NCBI GenBank assembly: GCA_035533595.1
Contig: DATLTN010000003.1
Location: 20,851-84,850 of the forward strand
Length of the DNA: 64,000 nucleotides
Direction: 5' to 3'
Origin: Acidimicrobiales bacterium
GTDB lineage: Bacteria > Actinomycetota > Acidimicrobiia > Acidimicrobiales > Bog-793
Below the pieces are notes generated by a model that was not told the origin of the DNA, made no database searches, and worked only from the letters and a program-made list of their open reading frames with translations. The position numbers were made by a program, and so were the translations under genes. This document shows positions 35,224 to 43,743 of this stretch, one piece after another. Numbering within the stretch: the first letter of the stretch is position 1; each line of letters opens with the position of its first letter.

Positions 35224-36198
35224 TCAGCTGAGGTTCTGGCCGCGGAAGATCTCCGAGACCGAGCGGTCCGAGAAGACCGCGGCGATCGCCTCGGCGATGA
35301 TCGGCGCCACCGAGAGGACCTCGATCTTGTCGATGCGGTGGTCCTCGGGGAGCGGGAGGGTGTTGGTCACGATCACCCGCGAGATCACCGAGGCCTTCAG
35401 CCGGTCGAGCGCGGGGTCCGAGAGGACGGGGTGGGTGGCCATCGCCCAGACGTCGGTCGCCCCCGCCTCGACGAGGCGGTCGGCCGCCGCGCAGACGGTG
35501 CCGGCGGTGTCGATCATGTCGTCGATGAGGACGCAGAGGCGCTCGGAGACCGCACCGATCACCTCGCGCGCCTCGACGGTGTTCGACTGGCCCGGGGGGC
35601 GCGTCTTGTGCACCACGGCGAGGGCGCAGCCGAGCTGCTGGCTGAAGCGCTCCGCGACCTTCAGTCGCCCGGAGTCCGGCGAGACGATCACCAGCCGGGA
35701 GGGATCCTCGCCGTGCAGGTAGTCGAGGAGGACCGGTGAGGCGGTGAGGTGGTCGACGGGCATGTCGTAAAAGCCCTGGATCTGTCCGGAGTGCAGGTCC
35801 ACCGAGACCATCCGGTCGGCGCCTGCGGCGGTCATCAGGTCGGCGACGAGGCGGGCGGTGATCGGCTCGCGCCCGGCCGCCTTGCGGTCCTGGCGGGCGT
35901 AGCCGTGGTAGGGGCAGACGACGGTGATCGAGCGCGCCGAGGCGCGCTTCGCGGCGTCCACCATGATCAGCTGCTCCATGATCGACTGGTTCACCGGCGG
36001 GCAGTGGGTCTGGATGATGAAGACGTCCGAGCCGCGGATCGAGGAGTCGTACCGGCAGTGGATCTCGCCGTTCGCGAACTCCCGCAGGTTCGCCTCGCCG
36101 AGCGTGACGCCGAGGCAGTCGGCGATCTCGCGGGCGAGCTCGGGGTCGGCCCGCCCCGTGAACAGCTCGAGGTGCCGCGGCGCCACCATCTCCATCAC
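35224..36198 (-). CDS. prs: Ribose-phosphate pyrophosphokinase
   Basis: 324 residues, normal length. It makes PRPP from ribose 5-phosphate and ATP. FANGEIHCRYDSSIRGSDVF opens the family pattern, followed by YHGYARQDRK (ATP loop), VDLHSGQIQGFYDMPVDHL (metal site) and the PRPP loop VLIDDMIDTAGTVCAAA. The Lys-Arg pair of the flexible loop is seen as VHKTRPPG. I use GTG at 36198, since GTGA overlaps the glmU stop and AGGGAG is upstream; the next codon is ATG, also possible. Confidence 0.96.
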   Translation of the reverse strand: MMEMVAPRHLELFTGRADPELAREIADCLGVTLGEANLREFANGEIHCRYDSSIRGSDVFIIQTHCPPVNQSIMEQLIMVDAAKRASARSITVVCPYHGYARQDRKAAGREPITARLVADLMTAAGADRMVSVDLHSGQIQGFYDMPVDHLTASPVLLDYLHGEDPSRLVIVSPDSGRLKVAERFSQQLGCALAVVHKTRPPGQSNTVEAREVIGAVSERLCVLIDDMIDTAGTVCAAADRLVEAGATDVWAMATHPVLSDPALDRLKASVISRVIVTNTLPLPEDHRIDKIEVLSVAPIIAEAIAAVFSDRSVSEIFRGQNLS

Positions 36199-37319
36199 GG
36201 TCTCCCTTCGAGCGTGGCGACATCGGTCGTGCTGCTTCGGAAGAATGGACCAGTGACGACGCCGGACGCCAGACGGCAGCCGTCGTCGAGCACGGCGTAG
36301 GGGCCGACGACCGCGTCGCGGCCGATGACGGCATGGCTCGCGCGTGTCTGCTGCACCTGCGCGCCCTCCCCCACCTCGCAGTCGCTCAGGTGGGTGCCCG
36401 GCCCGAGGTGGACGCCGGAGGCGATCCGCGTCTGGCCCTCGAGGACCACGCCGGGGAGGATCGTGACGTCCTCGCCGATCTCGACGCTGACGTCGATGTA
36501 GGTCGCACCGGGGTCGGTCATCGTCACCCCGCGGCGCATGAAGCGCTCGTTGATCCGCTCGCGCAGCACCGCCTCCGCGGCGGCGAGCTGCGCCCGGTCG
36601 TTCACCCCGGCCGCCTCGACGGGATCCCCCGCGGGCATCGTCACGACCCGGTATCCGGCGTCGTCGAGCACCGCGATCGCGTCGGTGAGGTAGACCTCGC
36701 CCTTCGCGTTGGTGGGCGTGAGGCGCCTGAGCGCCGGCGCGAGGACACCGTGGCGGAAGCAGTAGATGGAGGTCGCGACCTCGTCGATGGCGAGCTCCTC
36801 CGGGCTCGCGTCGAGGTGCTCGACGATCTTCTTCACGCCGCCGTCCTTGGCCCGCACCACCCGTCCGTAGCCGCTGGGGTCCTCGACGCGGGCGGTGAGG
36901 AGGGTCGCCGCGGCGTCCTCCTGGCGGTGGGTGCGCACGAGGGCGGCGAGGGTCGCGGGGCGCAGGAGCGGCGTGTCCCCCGGCAGCACGACGAGGTCAC
37001 CCTCCTCGAGGTCGGCACCGACGGGGAAGCCGGTGAGGCCGACCGCGGTGGCGTCGCCGGTCCCGAGCGCCGCGGACTGCTCGACGAACTCGAGACGCAG
37101 CTCGGAGGGTGCCTCGGACTCGAGGACCTTGGTCACCTCCGAGCTGCGGTAGCCGACCACCACGACGACGCGCTCGATCGGCAGCTCGGCGAGCGCGTCG
37201 AGGACGTGCAGCAGCATCGGCCGGCCGCAGAGGCGGTGGAGGGGCTTGGGGAGCGGGGAGCGCATCCGCGTGCCGCCCCCCGCGGCGAGCACGATCGCGG
37301 AGAGCGGGCGGGGCGGCAT
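36195..37319 (-). CDS. glmU: GlmU-type UDP-GlcNAc pyrophosphorylase, lacking the acetyltransferase half
   Basis: 374 residues against about 450-490 usual. The uridyltransferase domain is complete: LAAGGGTRMRSPLPKPLHRL, SAALGTGDA, LPGDTPLL, GYGRVVR, GEVYLTDAI and GVNDRAQL. A left-handed beta-helix starts near 265 (DPGATYIDVSVEIGEDVTI onward), but the protein ends soon after VIGRDAVVGPYAVLDDGCRLA with a short unlike tail. The segment that in E. coli carries Arg333, Lys351, Tyr366 and His363 is missing. Thus GlcNAc-1-P uridylylation is likely retained, while acetylation of GlcN-1-P must come from elsewhere. ATG at 37319 has a weak ribosome site. Confidence 0.88.
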   Translation of the reverse strand: MPPRPLSAIVLAAGGGTRMRSPLPKPLHRLCGRPMLLHVLDALAELPIERVVVVVGYRSSEVTKVLESEAPSELRLEFVEQSAALGTGDATAVGLTGFPVGADLEEGDLVVLPGDTPLLRPATLAALVRTHRQEDAAATLLTARVEDPSGYGRVVRAKDGGVKKIVEHLDASPEELAIDEVATSIYCFRHGVLAPALRRLTPTNAKGEVYLTDAIAVLDDAGYRVVTMPAGDPVEAAGVNDRAQLAAAEAVLRERINERFMRRGVTMTDPGATYIDVSVEIGEDVTILPGVVLEGQTRIASGVHLGPGTHLSDCEVGEGAQVQQTRASHAVIGRDAVVGPYAVLDDGCRLASGVVTGPFFRSSTTDVATLEGRP

Positions 37320-37376
37320 CGCCCCATTGTGGACGACGCGCCCGCGCCCCGCTGCCACACGGGCTACAACAGGCCC

Positions 37377-38036
37377 GTGACGCCCGACTGGCTCCTCCAT
37401 CTCGACGACATCGCTCCCGTGACCGCTCCCGAGGCCGAGGACCCAGCGGTGCGCGCCTCGTTCCAGGAGCTGACGCGTCGGCTCGCCTCCGCCCCGCTCA
37501 GCTGGGACGAGGCCGACGCACAGGACGTGCGCGGCCGCTTCGACGCGCGCGCCGCGGACTGGGCGACGCGCGACAACCCCGAGTACCGCTTCCCCCTCGT
37601 CGACGCCCTCGCCCGCGGCGGGCTGTCGCGCGGAGGGCGCTGCATCGAGGTCGGGAGCGGCACCGGGATCCAGACGCCGACGCTCAGCGGCTTCTTCGAC
37701 GGCGTCCTCGCCCTCGACCTCTCCCTCGAGATGCTGAGCCGTACCCCACCGGGACGGGGCGCCCGTGTGCGCGCCGACGCCTCGCGCCTCCCCGTCGGCG
37801 ACGGGAGGGTGCGCGCCGTCGTCTGCGTGAACGCTTTCCTCTTCGCCCCCGAGTACCTCCGCGCCCTCGAGCCCGAGGGGGCCGTGGTCTTCGTCTCCAC
37901 CCGCGCTGATCGGACCCCGATCTACCTGCCGCCCGAGGAGGTCGTCGCCGCGCTGCGCGCCGTCGACCCCGCCTTCTCCGGCGTCACCGCCCGTGCCGGG
38001 CAGGGGTGCTGGACGGTCGCCCGGCGGGGCTCGTGA
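37377..38036 (+). CDS. SAM-dependent methyltransferase
   Basis: 219 residues. Motif I CIEVGSGTGIQTPTLSG is near 92-108, VLALDLSLEML (motif II) follows, then RADASRLPVGDGRVRAVVCVNAFLF (motifs III-IV), which fits methyltransf_11-type enzymes. The N-terminal FDARAADWATRDNPEYRFPLVDAL is specific to a small actinobacterial group. The substrate is unknown. The GTG at 37377 lies 6 nt after a -10-like TACAAC with no ribosome site, so it is probably leaderless. It diverges from glmU across 57 bp. Confidence 0.82.
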   Translation: MTPDWLLHLDDIAPVTAPEAEDPAVRASFQELTRRLASAPLSWDEADAQDVRGRFDARAADWATRDNPEYRFPLVDALARGGLSRGGRCIEVGSGTGIQTPTLSGFFDGVLALDLSLEMLSRTPPGRGARVRADASRLPVGDGRVRAVVCVNAFLFAPEYLRALEPEGAVVFVSTRADRTPIYLPPEEVVAALRAVDPAFSGVTARAGQGCWTVARRGS

Positions 38037-39430
38037 AGGCGGTCGCCGAGAGCGTCACCGCGCTCTTTTGCGACGAGGCGCTCCCGACGCTGCGCGAGTA
38101 CACCGCGATCGAGTGCCTCTCGCCCGCCTTCGACGCCGACTGGGAGACCCACGGCGCCCTCGACCGCGCCGCCGCGCTGCTCGCCGAGTGGTGCGCGGCG
38201 CGCGCCGTCGAGGGCTCGGTCGAGGTCGTCCGCCTCGCGGGGCGGACGCCGGTGATCCTCGCCGAGCTCCCCGGCGAGGCCGAGCGCGGTACGACCCTCG
38301 TCTACGGCCACCTCGACAAGCAGCCGGCGCTCGGCCCCTGGCGGGAGGGCCTCGCCGCCTTCCGCGCGGTGCAGGAGGGGGACCGCCTCTACGGGCGGGG
38401 GACCGCCGACGACGGCTACGCGACCTTCGCCGCCTTCTCGGCGCTCGAGGCCCTCGCCCGCCACGAGGTCAGCCGCGGGCGGGTCGTCGTGCTCATCGAG
38501 GGGAGCGAGGAGAGCGGCAGCCCCGACCTCGACGCCTACCTCGACCACCTCGCCCCCCGCATCGGCGAGGTCGCCCTCGTGATCTGCCTCGACTCGGGCT
38601 GCGCGACCTACGACCGCCTGTGGGTGACGACGTCGCTGCGCGGCGTGCTCGTCGGCACGCTCACGGTCTCGGTGCTCACCGAGGGGGTGCACTCCGGCCA
38701 CGCCGGGGGGATCGTCCCCTCCTCGTTCCGCCTCGCCCGTTCGCTCCTCTCGCGGGTGGAGGACGAGCGCGACGGCTCGATCCTGCTCCCCGAGCTGCTC
38801 GGGCCGGGGATCCCCGCCCACCGGCGCGCGCAGATCGCCGAGGTCGCCGCGCAGTTCGGCGAGGCGGCGGCGGGCCAGTTCCCGCTCGTCGGCGGGCTGC
38901 AGCTCTCCGGCGAGGACGCGGCGAGCCGCCTCGAGGCGGGGACCTGGGGCTCGGCCCTCGAGGTCACCGGCGCCTCCGGCCTCCCCGAGCCGGCCGCCGG
39001 CGGCAACGTGCTGCGGCCGAGCACCACCCTCAAGCTCTCGGTCCGCCTGCCGCCGAACGCCGACGCCGTGGCAGCGGCCGCGGCCCTCACCGCGACGCTC
39101 ACCGCGGCGCCCCCCGCCGGCGCCGCGGTCACCGTGGCGATGGAGCAGCCGGGGCAGGGCTGGGACGCGCCGGACAGCGCGCCGTGGCTCGAGGAGGCGC
39201 TGCGCGGTGCCTCCCTCGAGCACTTCGGGGAACCGCCGGCGGCGCTCGGCCTCGGGGGCTCGATCCCGTTCATGGCCGCGCTCGGCCTCCGCTACCCGGG
39301 CTGTCAGTTCGTCGCCACGGGCGTCCTCGGCCCGGAGTCGAACGCGCACGGGCCGAACGAGTTCCTCCACCTGCCGACGGCCTGCCGGGTCGGGGCGGTG
39401 GTCGCGGAGGTCCTCGCGGCGGCGCCGTGA
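38033..39430 (+). CDS. M20-family metallopeptidase (dipeptidase-like)
   Basis: 465 residues. Zinc-site residues are in order: LVYGHLDKQP (His, Asp; about 90-99), GRGTADDGYAT (bridging Asp), IEGSEESGSPD (catalytic and metal Glu; about 155-165), CLDSG and a C-terminal SNAHGPNEFLHLP (His). A dimerisation insert begins at SLRGVLVGTLTVSVLTEGVHSGHAGG. This is the M20 carnosinase-like layout, acting on dipeptides or N-substituted amino acids. GTG overlaps the methyltransferase stop (GTGA), so the two are coupled. Confidence 0.9.
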   Translation: MKAVAESVTALFCDEALPTLREYTAIECLSPAFDADWETHGALDRAAALLAEWCAARAVEGSVEVVRLAGRTPVILAELPGEAERGTTLVYGHLDKQPALGPWREGLAAFRAVQEGDRLYGRGTADDGYATFAAFSALEALARHEVSRGRVVVLIEGSEESGSPDLDAYLDHLAPRIGEVALVICLDSGCATYDRLWVTTSLRGVLVGTLTVSVLTEGVHSGHAGGIVPSSFRLARSLLSRVEDERDGSILLPELLGPGIPAHRRAQIAEVAAQFGEAAAGQFPLVGGLQLSGEDAASRLEAGTWGSALEVTGASGLPEPAAGGNVLRPSTTLKLSVRLPPNADAVAAAAALTATLTAAPPAGAAVTVAMEQPGQGWDAPDSAPWLEEALRGASLEHFGEPPAALGLGGSIPFMAALGLRYPGCQFVATGVLGPESNAHGPNEFLHLPTACRVGAVVAEVLAAAP

Positions 39431-39465
39431 CCCTGGCTCGCAGGCGCTTTGTTAGCCTCACGCCG

Positions 39466-39936
39466 ATGACAGAACCGGCACGAGCGACCGCCGAGAGCGC
39501 CGCGCCGGACGGCTCGGAGACCGTCGCCGGCCTGGCGAGCATGCTGCGCATCGCCACGATGCGCCTCGCCCGCCGGCTGCGCGCCGAGCGCAGCGACGAG
39601 ACCCTCGGCCTCTCCCAGCTCTCGGCGCTCGCCACCCTCGAGCGCTTCGGCCCGCTCTCGCCGACCGCGCTCGCCGAGCACGAGCGGATCCAACCGCCCT
39701 CGATGACGCGCGTCATCGCGGCGCTCGAGAGCCGTGAGCTCATCGCCCGCGACGCGCACCCGAGCGACCGCCGCCAGTCGGTGATCGCGATCACCGACGC
39801 CGGCCGCCACATCGTCGTCGAGGACCGGCGTCGCCGTCAGGCCTGGCTGGCCCTCATGATCGAGGGCCTCGAGGAGGACGAGCGCGCGCAGCTGCGAAGC
39901 GCCCTCCCGCTCCTGCAGCGCTTCAGCGCCTCCTGA
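39466..39936 (+). CDS. MarR-family transcriptional regulator
   Basis: 156 residues with a winged helix. LGLSQLSALATLERFGPLSPTALAEHERIQPPSMTRVIAALESREL contains the recognition helix, and IARDAHPSDRRQSVIAITDAGR is the wing with the conserved DxRxxxxxLT-like element. It probably represses a neighbour or an efflux/catabolic gene in response to a ligand. The ATG at 39466 lies 8 nt after TTAGCC (-10-like) without a ribosome site. Confidence 0.9.
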   Translation: MTEPARATAESAAPDGSETVAGLASMLRIATMRLARRLRAERSDETLGLSQLSALATLERFGPLSPTALAEHERIQPPSMTRVIAALESRELIARDAHPSDRRQSVIAITDAGRHIVVEDRRRRQAWLALMIEGLEEDERAQLRSALPLLQRFSAS

Positions 39937-39996
39937 GCGTCGCCGCGCCCTCGAGGGCGGGGCGGGCGGGCCGGGGGTTATGGCAGGATCGCCGCC

Positions 39997-40950
39997 ATGA
40001 CGAGGATCGTGGTGCTCGACGACTACCAGTTCCTGGCAGACGAGCTCGGTGACTGGGACCGCCTCGGCGAAGAGTTCGAGGTCGACTACCTCCACCGCCA
40101 CCTGGAGGGCGAGCCGCTGCTCGCCGCGATCGGCGACGCCGAGGTCGTGGTCGCGATGCGCGAGCGCACCGCCTTCCCCCGCGAGCTGCTGGAGCGCCTG
40201 AGCGGTCTCCGGCTGCTCGTCACGACGGGGATGGCGAACGCGGCGATCGACCTCGAGGCGGCGACCGCCCTCGGGATCACGGTCTGCGGGACGGCGAGCG
40301 GCTCGGACGGCACGGTCGAGCTCACCTGGGCGCTGATCCTCGCCGCCGTGAAGCAGCTCCGACGCGAGGACGCGGCGATGCGCCGCGGCGCCTGGCAGGA
40401 GCACCTCTCCGGCGACCTGAAGGGGGCGACCCTCGGCCTCATCGGCCTCGGCCGCCTAGGGGGCGCGATGGTGCCGATCGCCAAGGCCTTCGGCATGGAG
40501 GTCGTCGCCTGGAGCCAGAACCTGACCGCCGAGCGCGCCGCCGAGGCCGGGGCGCGCCTCGTCACCAAGGAGGAGCTGCTCGGCGCAGCGGACGTGGTCT
40601 CGATCCACCTGAAGCTCGGTGACCGCTCGCGCGGGCTGATCGGCGCCGCCGAGCTCGCGCAGATGCGCCGCAGCGCCTACCTCGTGAACACCTCGCGGGG
40701 GCCGATCGTCGACGAGCAGGCGCTCGTCGAGGCGCTGCGGGGGAACGCGATCGCCGGGGCCGCGCTCGACGTCTACGACGTCGAACCGCTCCCCGCGGAC
40801 CACCCGCTGCTCGCCCTCGACAACGTCGTGCTCACCCCCCACCTCGGCTATGCGAGCGAGGCGAACTTCGCCCACTACTTCGCCGACATCGTGGACGACA
40901 TCGTCGCCTTCGCCACCGGCTCGCCGGTGCGCGTGCTCGCCGCGCCGTAG
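39997..40950 (+). CDS. D-2-hydroxyacid dehydrogenase family protein
   Basis: 317 residues, NAD-dependent. The Rossmann motif GLIGLGRLGGAMVPIAKAFGMEVVAW is near residues 147-172. Catalytic Arg is in NTSRGPIVDE (near 235), Glu in DVYDVEPLP and His in VLTPHLGYAS. The first domain begins IVVLDDYQFLAD, common to a subgroup annotated as D-2-hydroxyacid dehydrogenase with unknown substrate. The ATG lies 7 nt after CAGGAT with no ribosome site. Confidence 0.9.
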   Translation: MTRIVVLDDYQFLADELGDWDRLGEEFEVDYLHRHLEGEPLLAAIGDAEVVVAMRERTAFPRELLERLSGLRLLVTTGMANAAIDLEAATALGITVCGTASGSDGTVELTWALILAAVKQLRREDAAMRRGAWQEHLSGDLKGATLGLIGLGRLGGAMVPIAKAFGMEVVAWSQNLTAERAAEAGARLVTKEELLGAADVVSIHLKLGDRSRGLIGAAELAQMRRSAYLVNTSRGPIVDEQALVEALRGNAIAGAALDVYDVEPLPADHPLLALDNVVLTPHLGYASEANFAHYFADIVDDIVAFATGSPVRVLAAP

Positions 40951-40962
40951 GGGCGCGGCCGC

Positions 40963-41649
40963 TCAGCGGCGGTTGCCGACCCCGAGGATCTGCCAGCCGA
41001 GGTCCGGGAAGCCGGCCGCCTCGGCGACCGCCGCGGAGGCGGCGTTGTCCGGGGCGTGCAGGTAGGTGGCGACGGCGCCTTGCTCGTAGATCGCCCGTGA
41101 TGCCTGCGCGACGAGGGCACGGGCGAGACCCCGGCCGCGGTGCTCGGGCTCGGTGCCGACGGCGATCTCCCGCCCGAGGCGGTGATGGTCTTTCAGGCCG
41201 ACCCCCGCCGCGTAGCGGCCGTCGGCGTCGAAGGCGACGAGGACCTCGCCGGAAAAGGCGGTGAGCCACTCCGGGAGGCGGGGGTCGACCGGCGCGAGCC
41301 ACTCCCCCGGCTCGCCGAGGCCGACGAGGCGCTTCGCGGCGCGGAAGACGCCGCGGTGCAGCGTGGCGCCGCGCTCGCCGAGGAGCGCCCCGATGCCCGC
41401 CGCGAAGGCCTGCTCGCCCTGTGCGGCGAGACGGCGAGCGGCGTCGAGGAGCTCGTCGGCGACTGAGACCACGGTGCCCGCGGGCGAGGCGACCCCGACG
41501 AACGGCCGCAGCCGGTCGTCCCAGCCCGGCAGGGCGCGAAAGCGCGAGCTCGTCACCTCGAAGGGCGCCCGCGGCGGCCAGCTGCCGAGGAACTCGGTGA
41601 GGAAGGCCGAGAGGCGCTCCTCGAGCTCGCTCTCGGTGGTCTCGGGCAC
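40963..41649 (-). CDS. GNAT-family acetyltransferase
   Basis: 228 residues. The N-terminal about 110 residues are a variable domain with RALPGWDDRLRPFVGVASPAGTVVSV. The C-terminal GNAT core has KDHHRLGREIAVGTEPEHRGRGLARALVAQASRAIYEQGAVATYLHAPDNAASAAVAEAAGF, with the R/Q-x-x-G-x-G/A acetyl-CoA loop as HRGRGLA. The substrate is unknown. The GTG start at 41649 is chosen to keep the acidic ETTESELEERL helix; the ribosome site is weak. It is convergent with the dehydrogenase, 12 bp away. Confidence 0.82.
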   Translation of the reverse strand: MPETTESELEERLSAFLTEFLGSWPPRAPFEVTSSRFRALPGWDDRLRPFVGVASPAGTVVSVADELLDAARRLAAQGEQAFAAGIGALLGERGATLHRGVFRAAKRLVGLGEPGEWLAPVDPRLPEWLTAFSGEVLVAFDADGRYAAGVGLKDHHRLGREIAVGTEPEHRGRGLARALVAQASRAIYEQGAVATYLHAPDNAASAAVAEAAGFPDLGWQILGVGNRR

Positions 41650-41690
41650 GGCGGGCACCCTACCGGCGCCTCCCCCGCCCGCCGGCGAGC

Positions 41691-43379
41691 TCAGTCCGGG
41701 GTGGCGCGCTTCTCGATCACCGCGGTGCGCAGCTCGATGGCCGCGCTGTATGTGGGGTCGAGGGCGATCGCCTCGTCGAGGGCCACGAGGGCGAGCTCGG
41801 GGGAGCCGAGGTACAGGTGGCAGAGGGCGATGTTGAATTCCCCGACGGGGCGGGGGCCGTGGCGCTCGCGGGAGCGCTCGAAGAACCACAGCGCCTCGTC
41901 GTAGCGGTGGGCGGGCGCGAGCAGGGCGGCGATGCCGTAGGCGAGGTCGGTCTCCTCGTCGAGGGGAAACTCCATCTCATAGACGCGGTGCAGCACCCGC
42001 ACCGTCTCGTCGATCCCCTCCTCGAGGGCGTCGACGAGCTCCCGCTCGAGGCCCCGGTAGATGCGGCGGAGCAGGTAGGGGTCGTAGCCACCGACGCGCA
42101 GCACCGCGAGCAGCATCGCGAGGTTGATCCCCTCGCCGGGGTCCTCGAGGGCGGCGCGGATCGTGAGGTAGAGGTCCTCGGGGCCGAGCTCGGCGATCGC
42201 GTTGGCAAACGCCCGCCGCGTCTCGCGCGCGCCGCCGCCGTCGCTGAGGAGCGCCCCCACGATCAGCCCCGCCGGCAGCGCCTCGGGGAGCAGCAGCGAG
42301 CCGCCGCGGTCGAGGAAGGGGCGAGAGAGGACGTCGAGGTCGACGGGGAGGGAGAACGAGGGGCCGTGGATGCCCATCGCCAGCAGCGCGCCGGGCCGGG
42401 GGCACTCCACCCCGTCGACGTTGATCGCCACCGGGCCGGCCGGGATCTCCGGGATCGTCCCCGCAACCTTCTCGACGATGGCGGCCGCCACCGCCTGCTC
42501 GGGGACCTCGCCGGGGCGCTCGCCGATGAGCAGCAGGAGCCGGTCGCGCGACAGCTCGAGCAGACGCTCGATCACGAGCAGCGGCGCGCTCGGGAAGAGC
42601 AGCCGCCCCTCCTGCTCCTTCGCGAGGCGGGCGAGCAGGGCGTCACGGTGGTCGCCGCCGAAGCGGTCGGCGCCGATCGGTCGGCGCACGGTGTGCATGA
42701 AGAGGCGGTTGAGGAAGTCCGGGGTGTCGAGCTCGAGGGCCGGCTCTTCGGAGCAGAGGACGACCTCCTCCTCGTAGGCGACGCCGCCCTCGAGGGCGAA
42801 CAGGTCCTGGGGGAGGACGTCGAAGAGGTAGTTCGCGCAGGCAACGAGGGGATTGGTGAGCGAACCCGGGGAGAGCTCGACGCCGGAGACCTCGAGGCGC
42901 AGCGTGGCCGTCGCCGAGGCGTCGAAGCGGGCGAAGTCGAGCCGCCCCGCCTCGGCGAGGGGGGTGAGGCGGGGATGGGTCCGCCAGAAGTCGACGTTCT
43001 TCTCGGCGAGGTCCGAGAGCACGTAGATGACGCGGAAGGGCGCGGTCGCCTGCGGGTCGAGGGCGTTCAGGAAGTAGAAGCCGAGGCGGCCGGGGCCCGA
43101 GCCGAGCTCGATCACGTAGATCGGCTCGTCGGGGTCGACCGGGCCGAGGCGGCCGGCGGCGGCGTCCTTCGCGAAGCCCTCGATGAGGTGGGCGTAGCTG
43201 CGGGCGAGCATCGGGCCGCTCGTGAGCAGGTGCGGGACCTCGCCCGAGGCCCAGGCGTTCACCCCGGAGTCCTCGTAGTAGTTGGCGTTCACCTTCCACA
43301 AGAGCGAACTCGACAGCGGCGAGGGGCCGGAGACGACGACCCCCGACGGCCGATCGGACACCGCGCGCTGCTCGCTCAC
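41691..43379 (-). CDS. Methyltransferase-like protein with C-terminal TPR region
   Basis: 562 residues. IYVIELGSGPGRLGFYFLNAL (about 87-107) is a SAM-binding motif I of the Methyltransf_28/NDUFAF7-like type, followed by FRVIYVLSDLAEKNVDFWRTHPRL and an acceptor-like ANYLFDVLPQDLF. About 300-430 is an uncharacterised middle part. About 430-555 looks like tetratricopeptide repeats (YDEALWFFERSRERHG, GEFNIALCHLYLGSPELALVALDEAIALDP). It may methylate a protein partner held by the TPR; this is inference. It starts with GTG at 43379. Confidence 0.72.
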   Translation of the reverse strand: MSEQRAVSDRPSGVVVSGPSPLSSSLLWKVNANYYEDSGVNAWASGEVPHLLTSGPMLARSYAHLIEGFAKDAAAGRLGPVDPDEPIYVIELGSGPGRLGFYFLNALDPQATAPFRVIYVLSDLAEKNVDFWRTHPRLTPLAEAGRLDFARFDASATATLRLEVSGVELSPGSLTNPLVACANYLFDVLPQDLFALEGGVAYEEEVVLCSEEPALELDTPDFLNRLFMHTVRRPIGADRFGGDHRDALLARLAKEQEGRLLFPSAPLLVIERLLELSRDRLLLLIGERPGEVPEQAVAAAIVEKVAGTIPEIPAGPVAINVDGVECPRPGALLAMGIHGPSFSLPVDLDVLSRPFLDRGGSLLLPEALPAGLIVGALLSDGGGARETRRAFANAIAELGPEDLYLTIRAALEDPGEGINLAMLLAVLRVGGYDPYLLRRIYRGLERELVDALEEGIDETVRVLHRVYEMEFPLDEETDLAYGIAALLAPAHRYDEALWFFERSRERHGPRPVGEFNIALCHLYLGSPELALVALDEAIALDPTYSAAIELRTAVIEKRATPD

Positions 43380-43395
43380 GCGACGAGGCTACCGG

Positions 43396-43682
43396 TCAGG
43401 CGGTGGCCGCTCCGTGGGACGTGCCGCCCACCGAAGAGGTGACCCCGGCGCGCTCGTGCGCGCCGAAGTCGCTGCGCCGCAGGCGCTCGCGCTGGCGCTC
43501 CGAGCAGCCGCCGAAGACGCCGTGGCTGAGCCCCTCGGCGAGCGCGTAGGAGAGGCACTCGCGCCGCACCGGGCAGGGGTGACAGATCCGGCGGGCCACC
43601 TCGACGCCGAGGCTGTCCCACGGGAAGAAGGTCGCGGGTACTCACCCCGGCAGTGGGCGTGCACCATCCATTCCGCGTCCAT
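43396..43682 (-). pseudogene. WhiB-family iron-sulfur regulator gene broken by a frameshift
   Basis: The start ATG at 43682 reads MDAEWMVHAHCRGEYP and then loses frame. One frame over, from about 43635, the rest of a WhiB protein appears: TFFPWDSLGVEVARRICHPCPVRRECLSYALAEGLSHGVFGGCSERQRERLRR. The four Fe-S cysteines (C, then CxxCxxxxxC) and the GVxGG turn (Phe in place of Trp) are all present across the two frames. One extra C in the CCC-G run near 43634-43638 would restore a continuous frame of about 95 residues. It is either a real pseudogene or a sequencing error. Confidence 0.75.
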
Positions 43683-43743
43683 CGGCCACCTCGCGAGTCG
43701 TCGCCGAGTGGTACATGTCCGGCCGGGGCGCGGCGTTTCGGAG

